Shown here: positions 1-6,835 of the stretch, piece by piece | How the letters are laid out: the number at the start of each line of letters is the position of its first letter | How positions within the stretch are numbered: position 1 is the stretch's first letter | NCBI GenBank assembly: GCA_005877535.1 | Contig: VBOM01000179.1 | Coordinates: 1-12,978, forward strand | Direction: 5' to 3' | DNA from: Nitrospirota bacterium | Lineage (GTDB): Bacteria; Nitrospirota; Nitrospiria; Nitrospirales; Nitrospiraceae | DNA length: 12,978 nucleotides | Position numbers and translations under genes: made by a program | The notes under the pieces: generated by a model | What the model was told of the DNA's origin: nothing | The model's database searches: none | Seen by the model: the letters and a program-made list of their open reading frames with translations, nothing else

Positions 1-144
1 GCGGACCTTTTCCCCTAGCGCAATAACCATATGCTTGGCCGTTGAGCCGGTCCCGAGGCCAACGACCATCCCATCGTGGACGAATTCGACGGCTGTTAGC
101 GCCGCGGCTTTCTTCAAGCTGTCGAGCTCCCGGCTGCTCATCAT
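1..144 (-). CDS. rpiA: Ribose-5-phosphate isomerase A, N-terminal part (runs off the left edge)
   Basis: RpiA interconverts ribose-5-phosphate and ribulose-5-phosphate in the cytoplasmic non-oxidative pentose phosphate pathway. Only the first 48 codons are present. They read [21 protein letters not shown] and continue into a [15 protein letters not shown] segment, the glycine-rich GTGSTA phosphate-binding loop typical of RpiA, at about residues 25-38. The start is ATG at 144, with a second ATG directly after it at 141. The glk stop codon overlaps this start in an ATGA junction, and no good Shine-Dalgarno is visible, so the gene is probably translationally coupled to glk. It is the last visible gene of the pgi-pgl-glk-rpiA operon. 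The catalytic and C-terminal parts lie outside the window. The family call is confident despite the short fragment. Confidence 0.85.
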   Translation of the reverse strand, partial: MMSSRELDSLKKAAALTAVEFVHDGMVVGLGTGSTAKHMVIALGEKVR

Positions 145-1214
145 GATGCTGGGGTATGGGAGAGAGCCGCGGCGACAGAGGCGGCACCGAGGAGCGCTGT
201 GTGCTGATTCATCACCACTTTGACCGGGATCGAACTCATCAAGCGCTTATAGCGACCTTTGTTCGTGAAGGCCTTCATAAATGTTCCATCTTTCAGCTTG
301 GCCAGCAGCTTCGGTGCAATGCCACCGCCCAGATACACGCCGTTAAGCGTCATGGCCTTCAGGGCAAGATTGCCGGCTTCGGCTCCATAGATGGAGGCGA
401 ACAGGTCGAGCGCCTGTTTGGCGATGTCTGCCTGCCCCTTGAGCCCGGCTGCTGCAATCACAGCAGCAGGGTCGCCGGTTTTGATCTGTTCCGAGAGCTA
501 CGTCGGCTCATTCTTCCTGCTGTCGCGAATATAGTCATAGATGGCATGCAGACCGGGGCCTGACAACACACGTTCGTAACTCACGTGCAGGTAGTTACTG
601 CGTAGATGGCGTAGCAATTCAATTTCGTTGTCATCGTTCGGTGCGAAGTCTGCATGACCCCCTTCCGACTGCATAGGTTGATAGCGTGAGCCGTTCCAGA
701 AGAGGATAGATTCGCCCAGTCCGGTTCCTGCCGCGATCAGGGCGAGCGCCTGGTTGTGGGGTGGAGGAGTTCCGTTGTTGAGGATTTCGACTTCGTCCGA
801 TCGGAGCAATAGAATCCCGTGGGCCATGGCTTCGAGATCGTTGAGCAGCTTCACCCTCGGTATGTCGAAATGTTTCGCCAGGGTTGCGCCATCGACCACC
901 CACGGGAGGTTGGTCGTCTGAGAATGGTTCTGAATGACGGGGCCGGCGATGCCGAAACAAGCCGCATCAATTTTCGGCGGTTCTTCCTCTGGACGCTCCG
1001 GCTCTGGCTCGGCAGCGTCGCTCTTTTCGGTTGTGAATTCGTCGATCGGTGTCGGGGGCTTCGCCGGGACAAGAAATTCAGTGAGCATGGCCTCGAGCGA
1101 AGTGTAATCGGCACTGTGGAATGACTCCAATCGGACGGGATCGACGCGCTCCTTCCTCCAGTCGAACAGGGCCAAGTGAGTTTTCGTGCCCCCGATATCT
1201 CCGGCAACAATCAT
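141..1214 (-). pseudogene. glk: Glucokinase interrupted by an in-frame TAG stop
   Basis: Glk makes glucose-6-phosphate from glucose and ATP. The start chosen is ATG 1214, giving MIVAGDIGGTKTHLALFD with the family's N-terminal phosphate loop GDIGGTKT. A purine-rich GAGCGAG sits just upstream, 7 bases after the pgl stop; the frame stays open back to 1268, but that would overlap pgl. Further motifs are FGIAGPV (87-93), LNDLEA (124-129, with the presumed catalytic Asp127), AAGTGLG (161-167) and SEGGHADFAP (183-192). A TAG at 500-498 stops translation at codon 239. The same frame then continues LSEQIKTGDPAAVIAAAG through GAEAGNLALK and GVYLGGGIAPK to the normal C-terminus, 357 positions in all. 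Family members commonly have Trp-Leu where this gene has stop-Leu, so a single TGG to TAG change is the simplest explanation. Residues about 49-80 are an unusual Pro/Glu-rich insert. As read, the 238-residue product lacks the C-terminal lobe and would probably be inactive. Confidence 0.85.
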
Positions 1215-1221
1215 CTCGCTC

Positions 1222-1995
1222 TCACGCGCTCGTCCGCTGTTGATGTATCGGAAGCTCGGCTGCCGCACCTCGGTCGAGGAACCAGATGAGGCGGCCTTCC
1301 TCTGGCTCGACCAACGATGCAGGGAGGCGTCGCTCAGTCTCAGTCTTCGGATCGAGGATGGCTCTCACGACTCCTGCTTTGTTGGCTCCCGCAACGAGAA
1401 ACAGTATCACACTCGCCCTGTTGATCACACCTAGGGTCATGGTCAGTCTGTTGGGGGGATCTTTCGGAGATTGCGTTGCCGCAATCAGACGTTGATGGTC
1501 CCGCAGGACCGGCGCCCCGGGAAACAAGGACGCCGTATGCCCGTCTTCGCCTAGCCCTAGTAAGATGAGGTCAAGGGATGGCTTGGCCGATGGTGAGGTC
1601 TTCGTCGCAAGACGCAGCTGCTGTTCATACTCAGAGGCCGCCGCCTGTGGGTCATAACTTTCCCCTGCCATTCGATAGATCTGCGAAGGCGCTATCCTCA
1701 GAGGGGTGAACAGAGTTTTGTCGGCCAGGGAGTAATTGCTCCGAGGATCATCCGGAGGGACGCAGCGTTCATCGCTGAAGAAAAAGGTGGTCCGGGACCA
1801 ATCGAAACGATCGACAAAGGAGGGAGAGGTTAGTGATCGGTAGAGGGTTTCCGGCGTTGTGCCGCCGGAAAGGGCGATGAAGAATCGGCCGTTCGTGCGA
1901 ACAGCCTCCTTGCCTACTTCCAGTACAAATGTAGCTGCTGCTTCAGCCTCTGTTTCACTGTCGCTGTGGATACGGATGTCTGGCACGGCGGGCAT
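1222..1995 (-). CDS. pgl: 6-phosphogluconolactonase
   Basis: Pgl hydrolyses 6-phosphoglucono-1,5-lactone to 6-phosphogluconate, the second step of the oxidative pentose phosphate pathway, in the cytoplasm. The 257-residue protein is of normal length for the Pgl/DevB (SOL) type. It shows ALSGGTTPE (41-49), SDERCVPPDDPRSNY (74-88), LGLGEDGHTASLFPG (146-160), PNRLTMTL (181-188) and AGANKA (202-207). The GEDGHTAS and SDER segments form the sugar-phosphate site in this family. Translation starts at ATG 1995, one base after the pgi stop codon, and ends 7 bases before the glk start, so it sits in a tightly packed operon. Nothing suggests damage in this gene. Confidence 0.93.
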   Translation of the reverse strand: MPAVPDIRIHSDSETEAEAAATFVLEVGKEAVRTNGRFFIALSGGTTPETLYRSLTSPSFVDRFDWSRTTFFFSDERCVPPDDPRSNYSLADKTLFTPLRIAPSQIYRMAGESYDPQAAASEYEQQLRLATKTSPSAKPSLDLILLGLGEDGHTASLFPGAPVLRDHQRLIAATQSPKDPPNRLTMTLGVINRASVILFLVAGANKAGVVRAILDPKTETERRLPASLVEPEEGRLIWFLDRGAAAELPIHQQRTSA

Positions 1996-1996
1996 C

Positions 1997-3697
1997 CTAC
2001 TTCTTGCGGGCGGGCCCGTTCCTGGTGCCCCGCTTAGTTGAACGCCGAGCCGGAGTGCGAGGCGCGAGGGACTTCGTCAGGGCCTGAATCGTCGCGACCG
2101 GGTTCTTGCCCAGGGGCAAGACGATGGCCTGTTGCCCATGAGCATGGAGGGCCTGTATGTCGCCTGCTGCTTGGGCCTGCGCGAGGATGCGAAAGGTGAA
2201 CGGTTTTCCGGGGATCCTGAGATCGGGAATCATAGGATCGACAAGTTGTAAGAAGAGTCCGCCCTTCGGGCCCCCCTTGTGGAGTTGGCCTGTCGAATGG
2301 AGATACCGCGGACCATAGCCGGCTGTCGTGGCCACATGGTGATGGGAGACGAGCGCTCTTCGCAGCGAGCGAACAGCCTCCTCCATCTTGGAGGAGGGTG
2401 TCGTATATGCCAAGATTGCGACGTAGGCGCCTGGTCGACACTGTCGCTTGAGTTGTGCCGAGGCTTGTGCCACGGTCACGGTGGTCTGTTTCGGCAACCG
2501 GCCGGTGGACTGGATTGTTTCCAGTACGCGGGCGGTGTTGTCTTTACTTTCTTGGACGTTCGGTTGATCGAACGGGTGAATCTTCAGGAGGTGGCCTGCC
2601 AGGGCTGTGGCGACTTCCCACCGGAAAAATTCTGCCGCGAGATCGTAACGGTCTTGGAGCGTGAGCATCAGGAGTGGGTGGCACTGTCGCGCGAGCCCGG
2701 CGATCTGTCGGTCGAGTTGTCTATTCTGATCTCCCTTCAACCTCAAATAGACAAAGAGCCGGTCGGTGCCATAGGAGGTTGCTGAGACAATTGGCTCATT
2801 TGCCACAGGGATGAGGCCGGTTCCTTCCTTGCCTGTGCTTTCCGCGAGAAGCTGTTCTGCCCACAGACCAAATGCGGCGATCTGTGGTGATGCGATCAGG
2901 GTGACTTTGTTGCGTCCTGCTTGCGCCAGCGCGGCCATCGTTGCGCCAAGGTCGGCACCGGGGTTCTGTCCAAGAGGGGGCTGGATTCGACAGGCCTGGG
3001 CCATGGCTGCGGCACGGGCGAGTAATTGTGTGACATCGATCCCCATGAGGGCGGCAGGAACTAATCCAAAATAGGAGAGGACCGAGTACCGTCCACCGAT
3101 GTCGGGTGGGCTCGTAAAGATGCGCCAGAACTGATGCTCTGCTGCCAGTTTTTCCAATCCGGTGCCGGGATCGGTAATGGCGAGGAACTGTTCGCCGCCT
3201 TGGTTGCCCGGAGTCTGGTGAACAAGTTCCCAAAAGTGGGCGAAGAGGGACATGACTTCGATGGTTCCGCCGGATTTGCTGGCGAGGATGAACAGGCTTC
3301 GAGCCGGGTTGATCGCCTGCGTGACCTGCCGAATCCAGCCTGGAACGGTGGAATCGAGGACCCACAAACGTGGGAACCCGCGGGATGGTCCAAATGACGC
3401 GCGCAGCACTTCCGGCCCCAAGCTGCTGCCACCCATTCCGAGCAGGACCACGTCGCGGACGCCGCGCTTTTTGGCCTGAGTGGCAAAGGCCCGTAACTCC
3501 TCGGTCCGATCCTTCATGTACTCGATGATGGTCAGCCAGCCGAGACGGTTGGTGATGTCGGTGGGATCTTGCTTCCAGAGTCGATGGTCGTGGGCCCACA
3601 GTCGCTCGACCGCCTGGGATGCGGAGAGTCGTGCACCAGCCGCAGTAACCAGGGATTGAAGTTCCGAGGGAAATGATCGATGAGCCTCGAGTGTCAT
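1997..3697 (-). CDS. pgi: Glucose-6-phosphate isomerase (type found as the isomerase half of Tal-Pgi proteins)
   Basis: Pgi interconverts glucose-6-phosphate and fructose-6-phosphate and links glycolysis or gluconeogenesis to the pentose phosphate genes downstream. The start chosen is ATG 3697 (MTLEAHRSF), because AGAAAGG lies at a good distance upstream; the frame is open to another ATG at 3742. The product is 566 residues. Two SIS sugar-phosphate-binding folds are visible. The first has LLGMGGSSLGPEVLR (85-99), LWVLDSTVPG (111-120), ASKSGGTIE (139-147) and GGRYSVLSYFG (201-211). The second has LLAESTGKEGTG (283-294), where the Glu of the ESTGK motif is the likely catalytic base, HPFDQPNVQESK (374-385), and GYGPRYLHSTGQLHKGGP (460-477). 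The last segment is typical of isomerase domains fused to transaldolase, but no transaldolase domain precedes this one. The last 20 residues are a basic, probably disordered tail. It is the first gene of the minus-strand operon. Confidence 0.92.
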   Translation of the reverse strand: MTLEAHRSFPSELQSLVTAAGARLSASQAVERLWAHDHRLWKQDPTDITNRLGWLTIIEYMKDRTEELRAFATQAKKRGVRDVVLLGMGGSSLGPEVLRASFGPSRGFPRLWVLDSTVPGWIRQVTQAINPARSLFILASKSGGTIEVMSLFAHFWELVHQTPGNQGGEQFLAITDPGTGLEKLAAEHQFWRIFTSPPDIGGRYSVLSYFGLVPAALMGIDVTQLLARAAAMAQACRIQPPLGQNPGADLGATMAALAQAGRNKVTLIASPQIAAFGLWAEQLLAESTGKEGTGLIPVANEPIVSATSYGTDRLFVYLRLKGDQNRQLDRQIAGLARQCHPLLMLTLQDRYDLAAEFFRWEVATALAGHLLKIHPFDQPNVQESKDNTARVLETIQSTGRLPKQTTVTVAQASAQLKRQCRPGAYVAILAYTTPSSKMEEAVRSLRRALVSHHHVATTAGYGPRYLHSTGQLHKGGPKGGLFLQLVDPMIPDLRIPGKPFTFRILAQAQAAGDIQALHAHGQQAIVLPLGKNPVATIQALTKSLAPRTPARRSTKRGTRNGPARKK

Positions 3698-3930
3698 GGC
3701 AGGCCTTTCTTCTATTCTAGATATCGAGTGAGAGAAATACAAACGTCAGAGCTTACCTATTGAAATGCGGTTCGAAGGATGTGAAAGAGCATGCCTCCTG
3801 TGAATGTCCAGACGAGAGATTGTGCATGATCACGAGAGACGGTGAGATGTAGGGAGGGCGATGAGGGGGACCTACCTCCTGTCAAGAGGGTGATGGCCCG
3901 TGATGTGAGCCTGCACCACCACCTGCTTCC

Positions 3931-4218
3931 TTATTGGCTGGTCCATTCCCAGGGATTGCTATCAGTATCAGAGAGGGTGATGATCGTTCCTCTGCCGGTG
4001 GAGATCAGGGCGTCCAGCATCACCGGACAGCCCCGTTTGATGTAGGGATGATCCCGAGCCGTATGGACGAAAAGAATATAGGGTTCCGTCGGCGCCACCT
4101 GGGTCAGTTGTTTGCCGAGGGTCTCATCATGGACTTGGAACGTAAGGAGCAGGACGGAATTAATGGCGATAGGCGAAACGGCAGACTCATCAGAGAACGG
4201 TATGCCACTGCTCTGCAC
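3931..4218 (-). CDS. Unrecognised small protein, possibly exported; start uncertain
   Basis: I do not recognise the family. The frame encodes 95 residues from GTG 4218 to TAA 3931. Its third-codon positions are mostly G or C, as in the neighbouring genes, which favours real coding on this strand over the overlapping plus-strand frame. It contains a hydrophobic stretch (INSVLLLTFQV), then TEPYILFVHTARDHPYIKRG and a tail TLSDTDSNPWEW. The frame is open upstream only to a TGA, and those codons read LLLVTLV, like the core of a signal peptide. An ATG at 4240 lies in another frame, one base off. A small frameshift may therefore have removed a secretion signal, or the true start may be the weak GTG. 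It lies 69 bases downstream of the L,D-transpeptidase gene on the same strand and might be co-transcribed with it. Confidence 0.4.
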   Translation of the reverse strand: MQSSGIPFSDESAVSPIAINSVLLLTFQVHDETLGKQLTQVAPTEPYILFVHTARDHPYIKRGCPVMLDALISTGRGTIITLSDTDSNPWEWTSQ

Positions 4219-4287
4219 GAGGGTGACGAGAAGGAGTCATATCAGGCAAGATCAGACCGATAGGAAAAGGCGCTTCTTGAGTCCTGC

Positions 4288-5436
4288 TTAGGTCTCTTCC
4301 ATTTGGTCATCGAGTGTTGCTAAGGTCACCGCCACCGGGTTTTGTTCGTATAGCGCACCGACGATGGTGACAGGCGTCCCCTTCGCGACTCGGTCATAGA
4401 GAATGGCCATATGCGAATCGTCGAGCATGACGCATCCCAATGTTTGGGCCATCAGTTCGTTCTCAACCCCGTGGATTTCGATTTGTCCCCCGATAGCTCT
4501 CGATGCGGGAATCTGTCCCGACTTCCTCCCGAGCTGGTAGCGTCGTCGATCATCTTCGTTAGGATAGTCGAGAACTAGGGCCCGGTAAAATTGAGTCTGT
4601 CCCTGCCCGTCCTTGCTGCTGATCCGATATCGGCCTTCCGGGGTGGCGCCGTCTTCCTGGTATTGCTTCTCTCGAATACCATTGAACCCGAGCCGGACTG
4701 GGTACGATAATATTTTTTGTCCGTTTCTGTAGAGAGTCAACACTCGATCCGCCTTGTTAATGACAATCGCCGAGGCTCGGTGAATGCGTGACCAGCTGAT
4801 GGTGCCCTTGGCCATCTGTTGCCACCGACTGATTTGATCTCGATCGGCGTACCGCCCCAATTCGCTGCTCAGCAGGGCCGCTTCCATTGCCAGAATTTTC
4901 GCAGCCCGGTTAGACGCGTCGAGAGACCGATCGTAGCGACCCTGTTCATAGAACGCATGAGCCTGCTTCATCAGTAGGTCGATTTCATCGATTTTCTGTC
5001 CCAGCCAGAGCCGACTACCGATGGCACTGACATGCAGGCTCATCGTCCGGAATCGATCCTCGACCCGGGCGATCTTGTCTTCGTTTGAGCGGCGGAGCAA
5101 TTCACGTTCATTCGTAAGGCGGGCAACAGTGCGGGCCCCTTCTTCTTGCAGACGGTGAAGGGCAACTTCCAAGTCGTTGGGTTCCCACGGCCAACGGATC
5201 AGATCCTCGTCTGCCTGGACACGAGCTTTTAGTGCCAGCCATTGGTGTGAGAACTGGGCATAGTCGGTGGGTGAAAACTCAGCCGCCCGTAATTCCATCA
5301 AGTCGCGATCAATGTTTTCAACCGCTGTGACCGCGTCTTGAGACACGGCGTCCACGCAGCCAGAGAGGGAGCTGGCTAGCGCCAAGACCCCCCATCCCAA
5401 GAACTCCCATCTTAGTCGTAGACAATGACTAGACAT
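4288..5436 (-). CDS. Lipoprotein L,D-transpeptidase (YkuD domain)
   Basis: This is probably a periplasmic, lipid-anchored enzyme that forms L,D cross-links in peptidoglycan or attaches proteins to it. The 382-residue protein starts with a basic and hydrophobic leader ending in a lipobox LSGC, with the modified Cys at 27. Residues about 35-210 are strongly helical and charged, with a TPR-like segment AHAFYEQGRYDRSLDASNRAAK (159-180). The YkuD domain starts near residue 222 (AIVINKADRVLTLYRNG) and contains GATPEGRYRI (263-272). The catalytic motif is IHGVENELMAQTLGCVML, with His322, Gly323 and the nucleophile Cys335 (the HG-x-TxGC pattern). The start ATG 5436 has only a distant AAGG upstream. 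It is divergent from rpmH across a long gap. The specific substrate cannot be told from sequence. Confidence 0.88.
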   Translation of the reverse strand: MSSHCLRLRWEFLGWGVLALASSLSGCVDAVSQDAVTAVENIDRDLMELRAAEFSPTDYAQFSHQWLALKARVQADEDLIRWPWEPNDLEVALHRLQEEGARTVARLTNERELLRRSNEDKIARVEDRFRTMSLHVSAIGSRLWLGQKIDEIDLLMKQAHAFYEQGRYDRSLDASNRAAKILAMEAALLSSELGRYADRDQISRWQQMAKGTISWSRIHRASAIVINKADRVLTLYRNGQKILSYPVRLGFNGIREKQYQEDGATPEGRYRISSKDGQGQTQFYRALVLDYPNEDDRRRYQLGRKSGQIPASRAIGGQIEIHGVENELMAQTLGCVMLDDSHMAILYDRVAKGTPVTIVGALYEQNPVAVTLATLDDQMEET

Positions 5437-5710
5437 ACAGCAAATCTACCTTACTTCTGTTCCGGCACAGAGAGATTTCTCTTTTCAATTTTGGCAATGG
5501 CTGTCTGCATTTCGCTAGATACGGCCTACCCAGCATTATTCATGATGGTTCGTCGCGAAGTCCCATAAACAGCCGGGCGAAGGCCAGTTGCACCAGGCGA
5601 GAAAAAAACATTCCTTCTGTTTGCCACTAACCTCTGGCCCTCGCCTCTCGCCTAACCGTTGGTGTTCCCCTATACAAGATGGTGAGAGCCCTAATTAATA
5701 CGCAATGGTA

Positions 5711-5726
5711 ATGCCAGCAATGGCAT
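5711..5726. other. Short hairpin with a GCAA tetraloop
   Basis: ATGCCA and TGGCAT form a perfect 6-pair stem closed by GCAA, a GNRA-type loop that is stable in RNA. No T-tract follows, so it is not an obvious terminator. It may belong to a small RNA or to an old repeat, or be chance. Confidence 0.35.
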
Positions 5727-5995
5727 AGGAAAGGTTGGGAGAAAACTGAGCAGTTACAACAATTAGCGCTGGGACAGATTCAAGGCCTAGGAAATCCTGG
5801 GGCAATCTAGCCTGCCAGCGACAAAAGCGCCTCAATACAAAAGAGTTATCAATGGGTTAGGACCGACCTCTCTCTGGGCTTGCAGGGTGTAGAACAGCAA
5901 TGCCGACCTGCCTGAAATCCAATGGTCCGCATGTCTGGGGCAACAGACACGATCTCTTAGGAGCGCCGCGCGTGATGGGCGAGACAAAATGGGAA

Positions 5996-6048
5996 TCCAA
6001 TCCGTCCATGTCGCGCCTTTCTCGCATGTCTCGCGCTTCACGCGCCAC
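5996..6048. repeat. Dispersed 53-base repeat, copy 1
   Basis: The segment from TCCAATCCGTCCA to TCACGCGCCAC matches 8779-8831 at 50 of 53 positions without gaps, in the same orientation, while the flanks do not match. Both copies are intergenic. The repeat is GC-rich and rich in CGCG/GCGC words. Read on the minus strand, both copies could encode an Arg/Asp-rich peptide (ARDMRERRDMDGLD in this copy), but no gene structure supports that. Confidence 0.8.
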
Positions 6049-6051
6049 ATG

Positions 6052-6073
6052 CCCTTGCGCAAGGGACCGGTCC
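6052..6073. promoter_or_regulatory. Two abutting palindromes upstream of the rpmH promoter
   Basis: CCCTTGCGCAAGGG (6052-6065) is a perfect 14-base palindrome, and GGACCGGTCC (6064-6073) is a perfect 10-base palindrome that overlaps it by two bases. They end 19 bases before the -35 element, a place where an activator or another regulator could bind. They directly follow dispersed repeat copy 1, so they may instead be part of a larger repetitive element. Regulation is inference only. Confidence 0.4.
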
Positions 6074-6092
6074 TAGATGGATAGCACGTAGT

Positions 6093-6121
6093 TTGACAGG
6101 GTACCACCCCGTCCCTATAAT
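6093..6121 (+). promoter_or_regulatory. Consensus sigma70 promoter for the rpmH cluster
   Basis: TTGACA at 6093-6098 and TATAAT at 6116-6121 are separated by exactly 17 bases, a full match to the sigma70 -35, spacer and -10 consensus. Transcription would start near 6128, leaving a leader of about 38 bases that contains the rpmH ribosome-binding site. A promoter this strong fits a ribosomal protein gene. It probably also drives rnpA and at least part of the downstream cluster. Confidence 0.88.
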
Positions 6122-6165
6122 AATGCCCTTGTCATCCATGAGTGTTTTAGGTAAGGAGTGATAGC

Positions 6166-6303
6166 ATGTCTTTTACATCTCAGCAGCCATCGAACCTCAA
6201 GAAAAAACGTGAACATGGATTCCGTAAGCGAATGAGTACGAAGAATGGCAGGAAGGTCTTGGCTCGTCGTCGCGCGAAGGGACGGGCCCGCTTAACCGTA
6301 TAG
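6166..6303 (+). CDS. rpmH: Ribosomal protein bL34
   Basis: bL34 is a small, highly basic protein of the large ribosomal subunit. The 45-residue product has the family signature [17 protein letters not shown] followed by [16 protein letters not shown] and ends RARLTV, which is full length. The usual N-terminus (often MKRTFQPS) is replaced by a slightly longer MSFTSQQPS. The start ATG 6166 is preceded by AAGGAG (6153-6158) at a 7-base spacing, and a perfect consensus promoter lies about 45 bases upstream. It is the first gene of the cluster, followed by rnpA as in most bacteria. Confidence 0.97.
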   Translation: MSFTSQQPSNLKKKREHGFRKRMSTKNGRKVLARRRAKGRARLTV

Positions 6304-6472
6304 GTCAGGTGACGCTGCTAGGGCTGCACGAAGGAATCTTTGCCCTCCGTTATGTGCTCCAGACAAGCTAGTTCCCAGCACAGGATGGCGGTGTGTGGTC
6401 ATGACCGAGTCCGGAGATCTGGCCTCGAAGAGGAAGTCCTGTGCAAGTTCGCCCTTTCCTACGATGACGGCG

Positions 6473-6835
6473 ATGTCGCAGGGTGGGGGTGACAGGGATC
6501 TCTTCCTGAAACGCAGCCGCGACATCGAGTATGCTAAGAAGCACGGCAGTCGTATCTCGACCGCCCTATTTACTCTGGTGATTTGCCGGACTGATGTAAG
6601 GGACAGCCGGGTCGGTATCGTGGTGGGGAAGCGATTCGGGGGAGCGGTCAGCCGAAATCGGGTGAAGCGCCTCTTTCGGGAGCTCACGCGGCAACTGCGC
6701 GGTCAATTGCTCCCTGGACACGCCCTTGTGGTCTTTCCCAAGCGGGATTCGATTGCTCAACCATTTGCCGTCTTGAAAGAGGTGTGGTTGTCGGCGCTCC
6801 AGCGCCAACGACTGCTTCATATCCATGAGGACTAG
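6473..6835 (+). CDS. rnpA: Ribonuclease P protein component
   Basis: RnpA is the protein partner of the RNase P ribozyme, which matures the 5' ends of tRNAs. From ATG 6473 the product is 120 residues, the usual family size. It shows FLKRSRDIEYAKKHG near the N-terminus, the central RVGIVVGKRFGGAVSRNRVKRLFRE (the conserved RNR-x-KR-xx-RE RNA-binding helix), and a C-terminal LPGHALVVFPKRD segment. The start is uncertain because no clear Shine-Dalgarno precedes any candidate. The frame is open back to GTG 6395 (146 residues), with ATGs at 6401 and 6464. I prefer 6473 because family members have only a few residues before the FLKRSRD-like motif. The 3' end overlaps the yidD start by 11 bases. The gene looks intact. 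Confidence 0.9.
   Translation: MSQGGGDRDLFLKRSRDIEYAKKHGSRISTALFTLVICRTDVRDSRVGIVVGKRFGGAVSRNRVKRLFRELTRQLRGQLLPGHALVVFPKRDSIAQPFAVLKEVWLSALQRQRLLHIHED

Larger units (their letters stand above)
5437..6165. other. 729-base gap without a convincing gene, between divergent ldt and rpmH
   Basis: No frame here looks like a real protein. The longest minus-strand frames (about 5832-6107) run through the dispersed repeat and show no recognisable motif. The gap holds a small GCAA-loop hairpin (5711-5726), a weak stem-loop around 5797-5818, a TTCG-TCG-CGAA mini-palindrome near 5549-5559, one copy of a 53-base dispersed repeat, two abutting palindromes and the rpmH promoter. I saw no cluster of DnaA boxes (TTATNCACA), so I do not call an origin, although rpmH often lies beside oriC. 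The ldt promoter must lie at the left end on the minus strand, but I could not pick it out. Confidence 0.6.

Noticed and set aside
2279..2785. Plus-strand open frame of 168 codons inside pgi
   Set aside because: It is antisense to a strongly conserved enzyme; high-GC genes often produce such shadows.
3640..3760. Candidate -10/-35 for the pgi operon on the minus strand
   Set aside because: Only a TAGAAT with a poor -35 and an improbably short leader could be found, so no promoter is called.
3934..4263. Plus-strand open frame of 109 codons opposite the small unknown gene
   Set aside because: Its peptide looks like an antisense shadow, and the minus-strand frame has the more gene-like codon use.
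5520..5560. Possible insertion-sequence end near CATTATTCATGATGG
   Set aside because: It vaguely resembles transposon termini, but there is no partner end, no transposase and no duplication in the window.
5832..6107. Minus-strand open frame of 91 codons in the ldt-rpmH gap
   Set aside because: It crosses the dispersed repeat and the rpmH promoter, has no recognisable motif, and its Arg/Asp-rich part is just the translated repeat.
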